Shown: positions 27,035-34,114, counted from the first letter of the stretch. The stretch is 64,000 nucleotides of DNA from an uncultured Lachnospiraceae bacterium (GCA_947644545.1 CANRZW010000003.1:1-64000); one strand, 5' to 3'. The notes: generated from the letters alone by a model not told the origin. Translations and numbers: made by a program.

Positions 27035-27149
27035 CGCCGCAGTAGCTCAGTTGGTAGAGCGCGGAGAAATAAGTCTTGCAAAAGGCTTTCACAGCAATCC
27101 TGATCACCTTTTAAGTGCGTTGTCGCGGGTTCGACTCCCGCCTGGGCGA
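27035..27149 (+). ncRNA. tRNA-Lys(UUU)-like RNA with a 41-nt insert in the anticodon stem
   Basis: The acceptor strands CGCC-(G)-CAG (27035-27042, G39 bulged) and CTGGGCG (27142-27148) form 7 bp. TA at 27043-27044 and the D-arm GCTC AGTTGGTA GAGC (27045-27060) are canonical, as is the T-arm GCGGG TTCGACT CCCGC (27125-27141). The anticodon loop CTTTTAA (27108-27114) would read UUU. Its stem is C62 G63 / C105 A106 C107 against GTGCG (27115-27119), a perfect 5 bp, but 41 nt (27064-27104) are inserted between the second and third base. Without the insert the RNA is 74 nt, tRNA-sized. The insert contains hairpin AAGTCTT-GCAA-AAGGCTT. No CCA is encoded. It is probably a tRNA mimic akin to Y RNA, not a working tRNA. 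Confidence 0.8.
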
Positions 27150-27183
27150 ATGCCTTCGGATCTTTCCCGCGTCTGCAAAAAGC

Positions 27184-27271
27184 GCCTTACCGTGGAAAAA
27201 TAAGTCTTGCAAAAGACTTTCACAGCAATGCAAACTGGTTTATGCAGGTTCGAATCCTGCCCCGGTAAGGC
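27184..27271 (+). ncRNA. Second tRNA-like RNA: acceptor/T-arm minihelix with shared hairpin
   Basis: GCCTTACCG (27184-27192) and CGGTAAGGC (27263-27271) pair over 9 bp, extended after a bulged T by GG/CC. A canonical T-arm GCAGG TTCGAAT CCTGC lies at 27244-27260. There is no D-arm and no anticodon arm. Instead, 27194-27229 repeats the 36-nt segment of the first RNA (27063-27098) with two changes. It folds as AAGTCTT-GCAA-AAGACTT, where the first RNA has a G-U pair, then TCACAGCAAT. This shared part is probably the protein-binding module. Confidence 0.75.
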
Positions 27272-27330
27272 TGTTTGTGGTGGTTAGTAAAGCGTAAGAG
27301 AAAGAAAAAGAAGAGAAAGAGGAAACGGGC

Positions 27331-28845
27331 ATGAACTTTATGGACAGATTACACAGGGTGATAAATAACGAGAAAAAGTTGACGGAAAACGGCGCGCGCG
27401 GCTATGCTGCCACGGGCAGTGCACTGGTGGATCTGAATTTTGCGGCAGCGTCTTTAAGGAACAGGACGGCAGCGGAGATTGTCAGAGGGTTTATTCCGGC
27501 CTTCTATGAGGACAGAGTACTGGCGGTCAAGTGGCTGTTTTTCCTGCGGGATGTAAGGGGCGGCCTGGGGGAGCGGAGAAGTTTTCGTATTATCATCCGC
27601 TATCTGGCGGAAAGCGCGCCGGAACTGATAAGCGGTCTGATCGATTTGATGGCGGAGTACGGACGATACGACGATTTGTTGTGTTTGTTTGATACGCCGC
27701 TCGAGGAAGCGGCGCTGACGGCATTGATGCGGCAGCTGGAACAGGACGTTATAAACAGCGAGACGACAGGGAAGGTTTCCCTATGCGCGAAGTGGATGCC
27801 GGGCAACAATACGTCTTCCCCGGAATCCCGCCGGGACGCGGCAAAGCTGCAGCATTTCATGGGAATGACCGCGAAAGAGTACAGGAAGATGCTGTCCTCT
27901 CTGCGGGCGCATCTGAATGTGACGGAAGTGTATATGAGCGACAACCGCTGGAGCGAAATTGCGTATGCGGGGGTGGCTTCCAGGGCCAATGTGATTTACC
28001 GGAAGGCCTTTATGCTTCATGATCAGGAGCGGCGCGAAGCGTATCTGGAGGCGGTGCAGAATAACCGTGCGGCGATCCATGCAGACGTGTTGATGCCGCA
28101 TGAGATTGTGGCGCAGTATACGGTGCGTTCCGGGTGGAGACTGCAGACAGGCGCGGAAGATGCGACGCTGGAAGCCCTGTGGAAGAACCTGCCGGTGATG
28201 GAGACAGCGGCCGCAAATGTTCTCTGCGTGGTGGACGGCTCCGGCAGTATGCTGTGTCCGGTGGGCGACGGCAGTCTAACGGCGCTGCATGTTTCCAATG
28301 CGCTTGGCATCTACTTTGCGGAGCAGCTGCGCGGCGCATACCACGACAGGTTTATTACCTTTTCAGCCAGCCCGAAGTATGTGGATCTGTCGGCCTGCAG
28401 GACACTTCGGGAAAAGCTGGAACTGGCGCTTGCACACAGTGACTGTACCAATACGAATATAGAGGTGACTTTTGAACTGATCCTGCAGACGGCGGTGAGA
28501 GGCCGCCTGAGCCAGCAGGAACTTCCGGGGACGGTGCTTGTCATCTCGGATATGGAGTTTGATATGGCGGTAAGCGGCAACGGCAAAAGAACGCTTTTTG
28601 ATACGATCGGCAGACGCTTTGCGGCTCATGGCTACCGGATGCCGAAGCTGGTATTCTGGAATGTGAACAGCAGGACTAATGTGATTCCGGTGCGGGAGAA
28701 TGAACTGGGCGTGGGGCTGGTCAGCGGCTTTTCTGCCAATGTCTGCAATATGGTCCTTTCCAATGAGCTGGATCCTTACCAGTGCCTGAAAAAGGTGCTT
28801 GACGGGGAAAGATACAGAAGGGTGGAGGCGAGGCTGAATGCCTGA
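27331..28845 (+). CDS. DUF2828 (TROVE/vWA-like) protein
   Basis: 504 residues. The N-terminal LTENGARGYAATGSALVDL and the segment VKWLFFLRDVRGGLGERR are marks of DUF2828, an alpha-helical repeat region related to the TROVE domain of Ro60 that binds RNA. From about residue 295 a von Willebrand A domain follows with the metal-ion site DGSGS (302-306 region, in VVDGSGSM), a Thr-containing TNTNIEVTF and LVISDMEFDM. Ro60 binds Y RNAs and tRNA-like RNAs; the two tRNA-like RNAs directly upstream on the same strand are the natural partners. It lies divergent from two WYL regulators. A purine-rich tract with GAGGAAA precedes the ATG. Confidence 0.88.
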   Translation: MNFMDRLHRVINNEKKLTENGARGYAATGSALVDLNFAAASLRNRTAAEIVRGFIPAFYEDRVLAVKWLFFLRDVRGGLGERRSFRIIIRYLAESAPELISGLIDLMAEYGRYDDLLCLFDTPLEEAALTALMRQLEQDVINSETTGKVSLCAKWMPGNNTSSPESRRDAAKLQHFMGMTAKEYRKMLSSLRAHLNVTEVYMSDNRWSEIAYAGVASRANVIYRKAFMLHDQERREAYLEAVQNNRAAIHADVLMPHEIVAQYTVRSGWRLQTGAEDATLEALWKNLPVMETAAANVLCVVDGSGSMLCPVGDGSLTALHVSNALGIYFAEQLRGAYHDRFITFSASPKYVDLSACRTLREKLELALAHSDCTNTNIEVTFELILQTAVRGRLSQQELPGTVLVISDMEFDMAVSGNGKRTLFDTIGRRFAAHGYRMPKLVFWNVNSRTNVIPVRENELGVGLVSGFSANVCNMVLSNELDPYQCLKKVLDGERYRRVEARLNA

Positions 28846-29046
28846 AGGCGTGGCGCTGTATTGTATTCTGTCGAGTGAAGGAGCGTTCTTTTCAGAAGTT
28901 TGGCAGTAGAATGTTATCAGGTGGGGATTTGTTCAGGCAGGAAGAAACATTTTTCCGCTTTGTGGAATCCAGAACTGAGAATACAAACTTCATCATAGAA
29001 CTTATACAGAATAAAACTTCGTTTGCAAATCGGACAGCTTCCTGAT

Positions 29047-29096
29047 CATATTCTACTCATTCTTGTCAAACGTTTGGTTAGAATGAGTAGAATGTG
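29047..29096. repeat. Nested 50-bp palindrome between convergent genes
   Basis: ATTCTACTCATTCT (29050-29063) and AGAATGAGTAGAAT (29080-29093) are perfect 14-bp complements, extended to 17 bp with one G-U. The loop itself contains the palindrome CAAACGTTTG (29067-29076). It sits after the DUF2828 gene and before the stop of the convergent isoprenoid-synthase-like gene. It may be a terminator without a T-run, or a binding site. Confidence 0.6.
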
Positions 29097-29119
29097 GGTA
29101 GAAATACAATAAATCTTTT

Positions 29120-30316
29120 TCAGCTCATTTTCTGCCTGCTCTGCAGCATCTGTTTTTTCATCTTCTTCAGGAAATCCAACGAAAACGGCAGATACGTCTC
29201 CAGCGCCTTCAAATATTCTCTGGAAAAGAACTGCTGATTCGCGGCGGCGGTCAGGAGGGAGATTTCCACACAGTGTTTCAGGACAAAGCCTTTCAGTCCG
29301 GGATTGACCGGCTCGAAATCCCGGATCACGTGCCAGGAGAACCAAAGCAGGCGGTTGGTGTATTGTTCTAACTGCTGTCGGCTTTCGGCCCCCGTCATCA
29401 GCGTTTGACTTCCTGCGTTCCTGTCTTCTTCGATATCCTGCAGATCGTCCACCAGCTGTAAAAGAAAACCGAATTTCAGATAGAAGTTCTCTTCATATTC
29501 CCGCCAGTCCGTGGCGGCAAAAAGGTAATCCGCCAATACGGAGGTACTCCCTTTGCGGATGGAAATTTCCAGGATCTGAGCTTCCGTCAGCGGGGTTTTC
29601 TGCTGCCGGATACTGTTATTCTGGGCTTCCAGAAGCGTCAGCAGTGTTTTCGTGATCTTCTTTCTGGCAGAACCCTCATATGCCGTCAGGATCATATCCA
29701 AAAGCCGGCAGGTCTTTTCTTCCAGCGCATTGTGCGGCGTGACGGTCTCGTCTCTTAATTTGGAGGCAATCATCCGGTTGTACCGCTCTTTGTCCTGCCG
29801 GGTGATCCTGGCGTCGTCAATATAATTGTCGGTATAGGGATAGAGCAGGCTGTATGCCAGAATCGGATCCCCGGCATGCTGTTCCTTTCCCTGCATATCC
29901 AGTATCATGGCATAGATAAAATAGTTGCGCAGAGTCTGCCAGATCTGTGCCGGACGCAGGGATTCGTCGAAGGCTCTAACGCTGTTTGTAAAGTGCTTTG
30001 CCTCATGTTTGAAGGCTTCCAGCTGTTGGCGCTCCATCCAGTCATAGAGCGAGAGGATTTTTTCCTTTTCCAGAAGTTCCATGAGATCCGTTTCCAGTTC
30101 CTGTTCCAGTGCATCCTGCGCTGCTTTGTCTTTCGGTTTCTGGCGCAGCTTCTTTTGCATTTTCTGGGAAAAATCCTGTACAAGCGCTTCATTTTCTTTT
30201 TTCTGTGCCGGTGTTATGTGCGGAAAGAGGTCGGCGTTTTCTGCCAGAAAATCCGGAAAACAATCCGGCTGCGCTTCCCATACTGCTTTGATCGCCTGTG
30301 TCTGTAATTGTTTCAT
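29120..30316 (-). CDS. Class I isoprenoid-synthase-like protein
   Basis: 398 residues, all-helical, no signal peptide. Two acidic clusters suit class I trans-isoprenoid synthase folds that bind Mg2+-diphosphate: YPYTDNYIDDAR near residue 160 (D-x3-DD) and LLQLVDDLQDIEEDRN near 285 (DD-x2-D-x3-D). The N-terminal 100 residues are charged and Lys/Glu/Gln-rich, unlike ordinary prenyltransferases. It could be a squalene/phytoene synthase-like enzyme or a non-catalytic relative. No other isoprenoid gene is near. An extended -10 (TGCTATAAT on the minus strand, -10 at 30443-30438) lies about 120 bases upstream. Confidence 0.65.
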   Translation of the reverse strand: MKQLQTQAIKAVWEAQPDCFPDFLAENADLFPHITPAQKKENEALVQDFSQKMQKKLRQKPKDKAAQDALEQELETDLMELLEKEKILSLYDWMERQQLEAFKHEAKHFTNSVRAFDESLRPAQIWQTLRNYFIYAMILDMQGKEQHAGDPILAYSLLYPYTDNYIDDARITRQDKERYNRMIASKLRDETVTPHNALEEKTCRLLDMILTAYEGSARKKITKTLLTLLEAQNNSIRQQKTPLTEAQILEISIRKGSTSVLADYLFAATDWREYEENFYLKFGFLLQLVDDLQDIEEDRNAGSQTLMTGAESRQQLEQYTNRLLWFSWHVIRDFEPVNPGLKGFVLKHCVEISLLTAAANQQFFSREYLKALETYLPFSLDFLKKMKKQMLQSRQKMS

Positions 30317-30437
30317 TGTAATCCCCGTTTCTTTCTCCTGTTGTTCATGATATCAGGAAAGTAATTTCTTATGTCGTTTATTAAAAGTCTGCAGATTTGC
30401 AGGGTTATGGTGTAAATTTTCGTAATTTTCCTGCACT

Positions 30438-30583
30438 ATTATAGCATACCGGGAACATATGCGGGGAGAAAATGTGATTGTTTCTTTACACGGGCATCGG
30501 ATTAAGTAGCTGTAACGAAGAGCGCTCCCTTATCAGGGAAAACAGTTTTAAATGCAGTAACAATGTGGTATATTCAATATAAT
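30438..30583. promoter_or_regulatory. Divergent promoter elements in the 30317-30711 gap
   Basis: The 395-bp gap holds a minus-strand extended -10 TGCTATAAT (-10 at 30443-30438) for the isoprenoid-synthase-like gene and a plus-strand TATAAT (30578-30583) about 130 bases before the AAA/nuclease gene, with only a weak -35. Nothing else was recognised; there is no open frame with a good ribosome site. Confidence 0.4.
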
Positions 30584-30711
30584 CAATGACACGATATCAT
30601 GACTGCAAAGGCGCACCTGCGCGGCCGCACAGCAGAGTGAAGTTTCGGTCTGTCACAGTGCAGCAGGAATGTGTAAGATATGGATGGACGCAGAGAGTAA
30701 GGCGGTGAAAT

Positions 30712-32424
30712 ATGGCGGAAAAAGCAAGTCTTCCCATTGGGATTGAGGATTACGGACGGATCCGTAGAGAAGGATTTTACTATGTTGACAAAACGAGACT
30801 GATCAAAGATCTTCTGGAGCATATTGCATATGTAAATCTCTTTACGCGCCCGAGGCGGTTTGGTAAAACCCTGAATATGAGTATGCTGCAGTATTTCTTT
30901 GAGACGGGCAGCGACGGCACGCTTTTTGAAGGGCTGGAGATTGCCGGGGAGAAGGAACTTTGTGACAAATATATGGGAAAATTTCCGGTCATTTCAATCA
31001 GCTTAAAAGAGGTGGGAGGAGAGGATCTCGAAGCGGCAAAAAGGATTCTGCGTTCGGTTATTGGCGATGAGGCGATCAGATTCCCGTTTCTTTCAGAGAG
31101 CGAAAGATTGACGGAAATAGAGCGTCAGCAGTACCGGAAACTTGTGGAACTGGATCACAACGGTGAATATGCAATGTCGGATGAGCTTTTATCGAAAAGC
31201 CTTCTGACATTATCCCGTTTTCTGCAAAAGCATTATGAACAGAGTACGATCATACTGATCGATGAATATGATGTGCCGCTTGATAAGGCATACCAGGCTG
31301 GGTATTATGACGCCATGGTTGAGCTGATCAGGAATCTGTTTGGAAGAGCCCTTAAGACAAACAGCAGCCTGCATTTTGCGGTTTTGACCGGATGCCTGCG
31401 GATCTCCAAGGAAAGTATCTTTACCGGCTTCAACAACTTTAATGTATATACGGTAAAGGATGTACAGTATAATGAGTATTTTGGATTTTCAGATGCAGAA
31501 GTAAAAGAAATGCTTGCATACTACGGATTTTTGGAGAAATTTGATATTGTTAAGGAATGGTATGACGGTTACCGCTTTGGTGAATTGGAAGTATACTGCC
31601 CGTGGGATGTAGTGAGCTACTGCCATGCGCTCAGGATGCATTCGTCTGTGATGCCGCAGAACTATTGGGTAAATACAAGCAGCAACAGCATCATCAGGAA
31701 ATTCATAGAGAAGGCGGACGCAACTGCCAGAGATGAAATCGAGCTGCTGATTGGTGGTGAACGTATTTACAAAAAAGTGCGGCAGGAATTGACATACAGA
31801 GATCTGGATTCCAGAGCTGATAACCTATGGAGCATTCTTTTTGCGGCGGGTTATCTGACACAGTGTGGGCAGGACGATGGAGGGAGGACCGCACTGGCCA
31901 TTCCAAACAGGGAAATACAGTGGATTTTTAGAGAACAGATACAGGAATGGTTTGAAACGGAGTCGAAAAGAGATATACAGAAGCTGGAGCGTTTTTGCAG
32001 GGCATTTGAGGAACATGATGCAGCCGCTATAGAGAAAGGGTTTACGGCATACCTGCGAAAGACGATCAGTATCCGTGACGTCAGTGTCCGGAAGGAAATG
32101 AAAGAGAATTTCTATCACGGAATCCTGCTGGGGTTGTTTGCCGGCATGGAGGGATGGAAAGTGAAGTCCAATGCTGAGGCCGGTGAGGGCTACAGCGATA
32201 TCATCGTAGAGGTTGAGGAGAAGGAGATCGGCATCATCATAGAATGTAAATATGCCGAACAGGCGGCATTTGATGATGCCTGCAAGGCGGCGCTTAAGCA
32301 GATCGAGGACAGGAGTTATGAGGAACGTCTGGTTGACGATGGCATGACCAGGATACACAAATATGGGATTGCATGTTACAAAAAGCGCTGCAAAGTAATG
32401 ACAATGGTGTCAGATCGTATATAA
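30712..32424 (+). CDS. AAA-ATPase-like protein with C-terminal PD-(D/E)XK nuclease-like domain
   Basis: 570 residues of the common AAA-ATPase_like (PF09820-type) plus PDDEXK_9 family. The N-terminal signature is LPIGIEDYGRIRREGFYYVD, the P-loop is RPRRFGKTLN near residues 46-55, and the Walker B region is TIILIDEYDVPLD near 180. The C-terminal nuclease-like core is GYSDIIVEVEEKEIGIIIECK (cited as SDIIVEV and IIIECK), giving the D...E-x-K arrangement. These proteins are widespread and multi-copy in gut Firmicutes and Bacteroidetes; their role is unsettled. AAGGCGGTG precedes the ATG. Confidence 0.9.
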   Translation: MAEKASLPIGIEDYGRIRREGFYYVDKTRLIKDLLEHIAYVNLFTRPRRFGKTLNMSMLQYFFETGSDGTLFEGLEIAGEKELCDKYMGKFPVISISLKEVGGEDLEAAKRILRSVIGDEAIRFPFLSESERLTEIERQQYRKLVELDHNGEYAMSDELLSKSLLTLSRFLQKHYEQSTIILIDEYDVPLDKAYQAGYYDAMVELIRNLFGRALKTNSSLHFAVLTGCLRISKESIFTGFNNFNVYTVKDVQYNEYFGFSDAEVKEMLAYYGFLEKFDIVKEWYDGYRFGELEVYCPWDVVSYCHALRMHSSVMPQNYWVNTSSNSIIRKFIEKADATARDEIELLIGGERIYKKVRQELTYRDLDSRADNLWSILFAAGYLTQCGQDDGGRTALAIPNREIQWIFREQIQEWFETESKRDIQKLERFCRAFEEHDAAAIEKGFTAYLRKTISIRDVSVRKEMKENFYHGILLGLFAGMEGWKVKSNAEAGEGYSDIIVEVEEKEIGIIIECKYAEQAAFDDACKAALKQIEDRSYEERLVDDGMTRIHKYGIACYKKRCKVMTMVSDRI

Positions 32425-32429
32425 CATCT

Positions 32430-32597
32430 GGGCCAAAATGCTGTTACCCGGTAACAGTTCAGTCCAGGCCTTTGCATTTACTGCAAAGGCCGTGAGAATA
32501 TGTAAATTGGGCCAAAAGAATCTGCCCCTCGCCGAAGGCGACTTGGAATGGGCAGATTCCGTAACAGGAAAGCCGAAGGCTGAACTGTTACGTTACC
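32430..32597. other. Multi-hairpin structured element
   Basis: The gene-free stretch 32425-32784 starts with a dense set of inverted repeats: CTGTTACC/GGTAACAG (32441-32457); GGCCTTTGCA/TGCAAAGGCC (32467-32491); GAATCTGCCC/GGGCAGATTC (32518-32559) enclosing TCGCC/GGCGA; and GTAACAG/CTGTTAC (32561-32591). The outer arms GTAACAGTTCAG (32451-32462) and CTGAACTGTTAC (32580-32591) also pair, so two folds compete. GGGCCAAAA is directly repeated at 32430 and 32509. It could be a structured RNA, a terminator array or a small non-autonomous element. Confidence 0.6.
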
Positions 32598-32690
32598 CAT
32601 GCACACCGGCCGGTTAGAAATTGATTTAATCTGCGGATCATGGTACTATAGGATACTATAAGGAAGGAACTTTGGAAGGGGGATTTCTAT

Positions 32691-32717
32691 ATGAGAAGAT
32701 ATGTTATGTCTGCATAG
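32691..32717 (+). CDS. 8-codon leader peptide before the CD3324-family gene
   Basis: The frame MRRYVMSA and TAG is preceded by GGAAGGGGGA seven bases upstream, a strong ribosome site. Its last codon and stop (GCATAG) start the hairpin at 32714-32755. The same layout, with a different peptide also ending Ala-stop, precedes the DUF1062 gene at 34042-34068, which argues against chance. Confidence 0.6.
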   Translation: MRRYVMSA

Positions 32718-32755
32718 CACTGGCTATTGCAAAGAATTGTTATAGCCAATGCTAT
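32714..32755 (+). promoter_or_regulatory. Leader hairpin after the 8-codon peptide (CD3324 gene)
   Basis: ATAGCA-C-TGGCTAT (32714-32727) pairs with ATAGCCA-A-TGCTAT (32742-32755), 13 of 14 positions, loop of 14. TGCATAGCA, TGGCTATTGCAAA is shared with 34062-34083. The leader peptide's stop codon lies in the 5' arm, so a ribosome on the leader would open the stem. The Shine-Dalgarno of the gene follows at 32774-32780. Confidence 0.6.
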
Positions 32756-32784
32756 TCCCGGCAATAAATTTCAGGGAGGCAGAC

Positions 32785-33057
32785 ATGGGCTATAGGAGAG
32801 CAGAAGAAATTCTGCCAAATGAAATAATAGAGTTGATACAGCAGTATGTTGACGGAACCAGCATCTATATCCCGCGCAAAACATCACACAGACAGGGATG
32901 GGGAACCGGTACACAGATCAGGCAGGAGCTTTCGCGGCGTGACAGACAGATTTACGAGGAGTATCTTGCGGGAAGCAGGGTTGAGGAATTAGCCTGCAAA
33001 TATTATCTGTCAGAAAAAAGCATACAGCGTATCCTGAGAATACAAAAGTATTCTTGA
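32785..33057 (+). CDS. CD3324-family small HTH protein
   Basis: 90 residues. The pattern MGYRRAEEILPNEIIELIQ, YVDGTSIYIPRK, and the C-terminal RVEELACKYYLSEKSIQRIL is the CD3324 family of Clostridia. The last 35 residues look like a resolvase/Mor-type helix-turn-helix, so DNA binding is likely. GGGAGG lies five bases before the ATG at 32785. It is preceded by a leader peptide and hairpin and followed by a strong terminator, so it forms its own transcription unit. Targets are unknown. Confidence 0.85.
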   Translation: MGYRRAEEILPNEIIELIQQYVDGTSIYIPRKTSHRQGWGTGTQIRQELSRRDRQIYEEYLAGSRVEELACKYYLSEKSIQRILRIQKYS

Positions 33058-33111
33058 AAAGTAAGAAAGCAACGGGCATATCCCTGGTCGGATAGCGTGT
33101 TGTCCGTACAG

Positions 33112-33147
33112 GATGAGCCGGCATATGGAATCGGCTCATCTTTTTTT
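33112..33147 (+). terminator. Rho-independent terminator after the CD3324-family gene
   Basis: Perfect 9-bp stem GATGAGCCG / CGGCTCATC with an 11-base loop followed by seven T residues, a textbook intrinsic terminator on the plus strand. Confidence 0.92.
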
Positions 33148-33248
33148 GTAAAAATGCGTGAGGTGGATGGCAGGATGAAAATATGCTACGCTATACCACA
33201 AAGGAAACAGCAGTCTGCGTACAACAGAGTTGTGGAAGGAGGAACTGT

Positions 33249-33274
33249 CATAGAATCCGGAGCAGGATTCTATG
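33249..33274 (+). promoter_or_regulatory. Hairpin with GGAG in its loop before the methyltransferase gene
   Basis: CATAGAATCC (33249-33258) and GGATTCTATG (33265-33274) form a perfect 10-bp stem with loop GGAGCA. It ends 11 bases before the ATG at 33286. The loop's GGAG is a Shine-Dalgarno-like sequence that the stem would bring nearer to the start codon. Its role is unproven. Confidence 0.4.
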
Positions 33275-33285
33275 GTTAACATGCC

Positions 33286-33990
33286 ATGGTGGGATCATCG
33301 AAAGAATACATGCAGAATTTAAAACAATGGCTTCGGGATACGGCAGATACGCCGCTGGAAGAAATGTCAGATTTCTTTACGAAGCGGCTGGATGATTACG
33401 AAGAACATATGTCGAACTGGGAGGAATCTTATCGGATATTTGCCGAAAACCTGCCTATGAGATGCGAAAACATTTTAGACCTAGGGTGCGGAACCGGCCT
33501 GGAACTGGATAAGATCTGGCAGATAAATCCGCAGATTGAAGTGACAGGGGTAGATCTGTGTGCTGATATGCTGGACAAACTGCTTGCTAAACATCATGAC
33601 AAACCCCTCACCACAATATGTGAGGATTACTTTCAATATGAGTTTGGCTATGATAAATGGGATGCCGTCATATCCTTTGAGAGTCTGCATCATTTCCTGC
33701 CAGAACGCAAAAGGGAATTGTACCGGAAGATCTGCCGCAGCCTGAAAGAACAGGGCGTTTTTATCGTGGGAGATTACATTGCCTGCTGCGACGAAGAAGA
33801 GGAGCTTTTGCGCACTGTGTATTTGGACAAAAGAAAACGGTCGGCAATACCGGACGATTGTTACGTGCATTTTGATATTCCCCTGACGCTGGCGCATGAA
33901 AAAGAATTGCTGCAAAGCGCAGGATTTGTGATCGAAAAAGTACTGGATGGCAACGCAACGATACTGATAGCGGGCAAAGGGGAACTGTGA
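33286..33990 (+). CDS. Class I SAM-dependent methyltransferase
   Basis: 234 residues. Motif I ILDLGCGTGLELD (about 65-77) binds SAM, followed by the acidic GVDLCADML and the motif IV-like DAVISFESLHHF and GVFIVGDYIACC. A Rossmann-like methyltransferase of the small-molecule or cofactor type; the acceptor is unknown. Start choice is weak: ATG 33286 has no ordinary ribosome site but lies just after a 10-bp hairpin carrying GGAG; ATG 33310 is an alternative. It lies between the CD3324 and DUF1062 genes, which share leader architecture, so the three may respond to the same stress. Confidence 0.88.
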   Translation: MVGSSKEYMQNLKQWLRDTADTPLEEMSDFFTKRLDDYEEHMSNWEESYRIFAENLPMRCENILDLGCGTGLELDKIWQINPQIEVTGVDLCADMLDKLLAKHHDKPLTTICEDYFQYEFGYDKWDAVISFESLHHFLPERKRELYRKICRSLKEQGVFIVGDYIACCDEEEELLRTVYLDKRKRSAIPDDCYVHFDIPLTLAHEKELLQSAGFVIEKVLDGNATILIAGKGEL

Positions 33991-34041
33991 CCGTTCTGAC
34001 GGAGCGATTTTGATATTATAACGAAAGGAGAGACAGGCTTT

Positions 34042-34068
34042 ATGACTACACCCGATTATTTTGCATAG
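34042..34068 (+). CDS. 8-codon leader peptide before the DUF1062 gene
   Basis: The frame MTTPDYFA and TAG lies behind AAAGGAG (34024-34030). It ends in GCATAG at the start of the hairpin that follows, exactly as in the leader at 32691-32717, though the first seven residues differ. Length, last sense codon, stop and downstream sequence are conserved while the peptide is not. Confidence 0.6.
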   Translation: MTTPDYFA

Positions 34069-34114
34069 CATGGCTATTGCAAAAAACAGGATGAAATAAT
34101 GTGATAGCCCATGC
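34062..34114 (+). promoter_or_regulatory. Leader hairpin after the 8-codon peptide (DUF1062 gene)
   Basis: GCATGGCTAT (34068-34077) pairs with ATAGCC-C-ATGC (34104-34114) with one bulged C, loop of 26. TGCATAGCATGGCTATTGC repeats the sequence of the CD3324 leader apart from one inserted base. The ribosome site of the gene (GGGAG, 34134-34138) lies 20 bases beyond the stem. Confidence 0.55.

Noticed and set aside
27035-27149. Ordinary functional tRNA gene
   Set aside because: The anticodon stem is split by 41 nt and the acceptor has a bulged base; a normal tRNA reading would need removal of the insert.
27115-27297. 60-codon frame across the tRNA-like region
   Set aside because: It is made up of T-arm and acceptor sequence of the two RNAs; no ribosome site or protein-like pattern.
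33097-33279. Possible 60-residue small protein before the methyltransferase
   Set aside because: Overlaps the CD3324 terminator at its start and the GGAG hairpin at its end; no good ribosome site. An in-frame ATG at 33175 gives a shorter version that is likewise unsupported.
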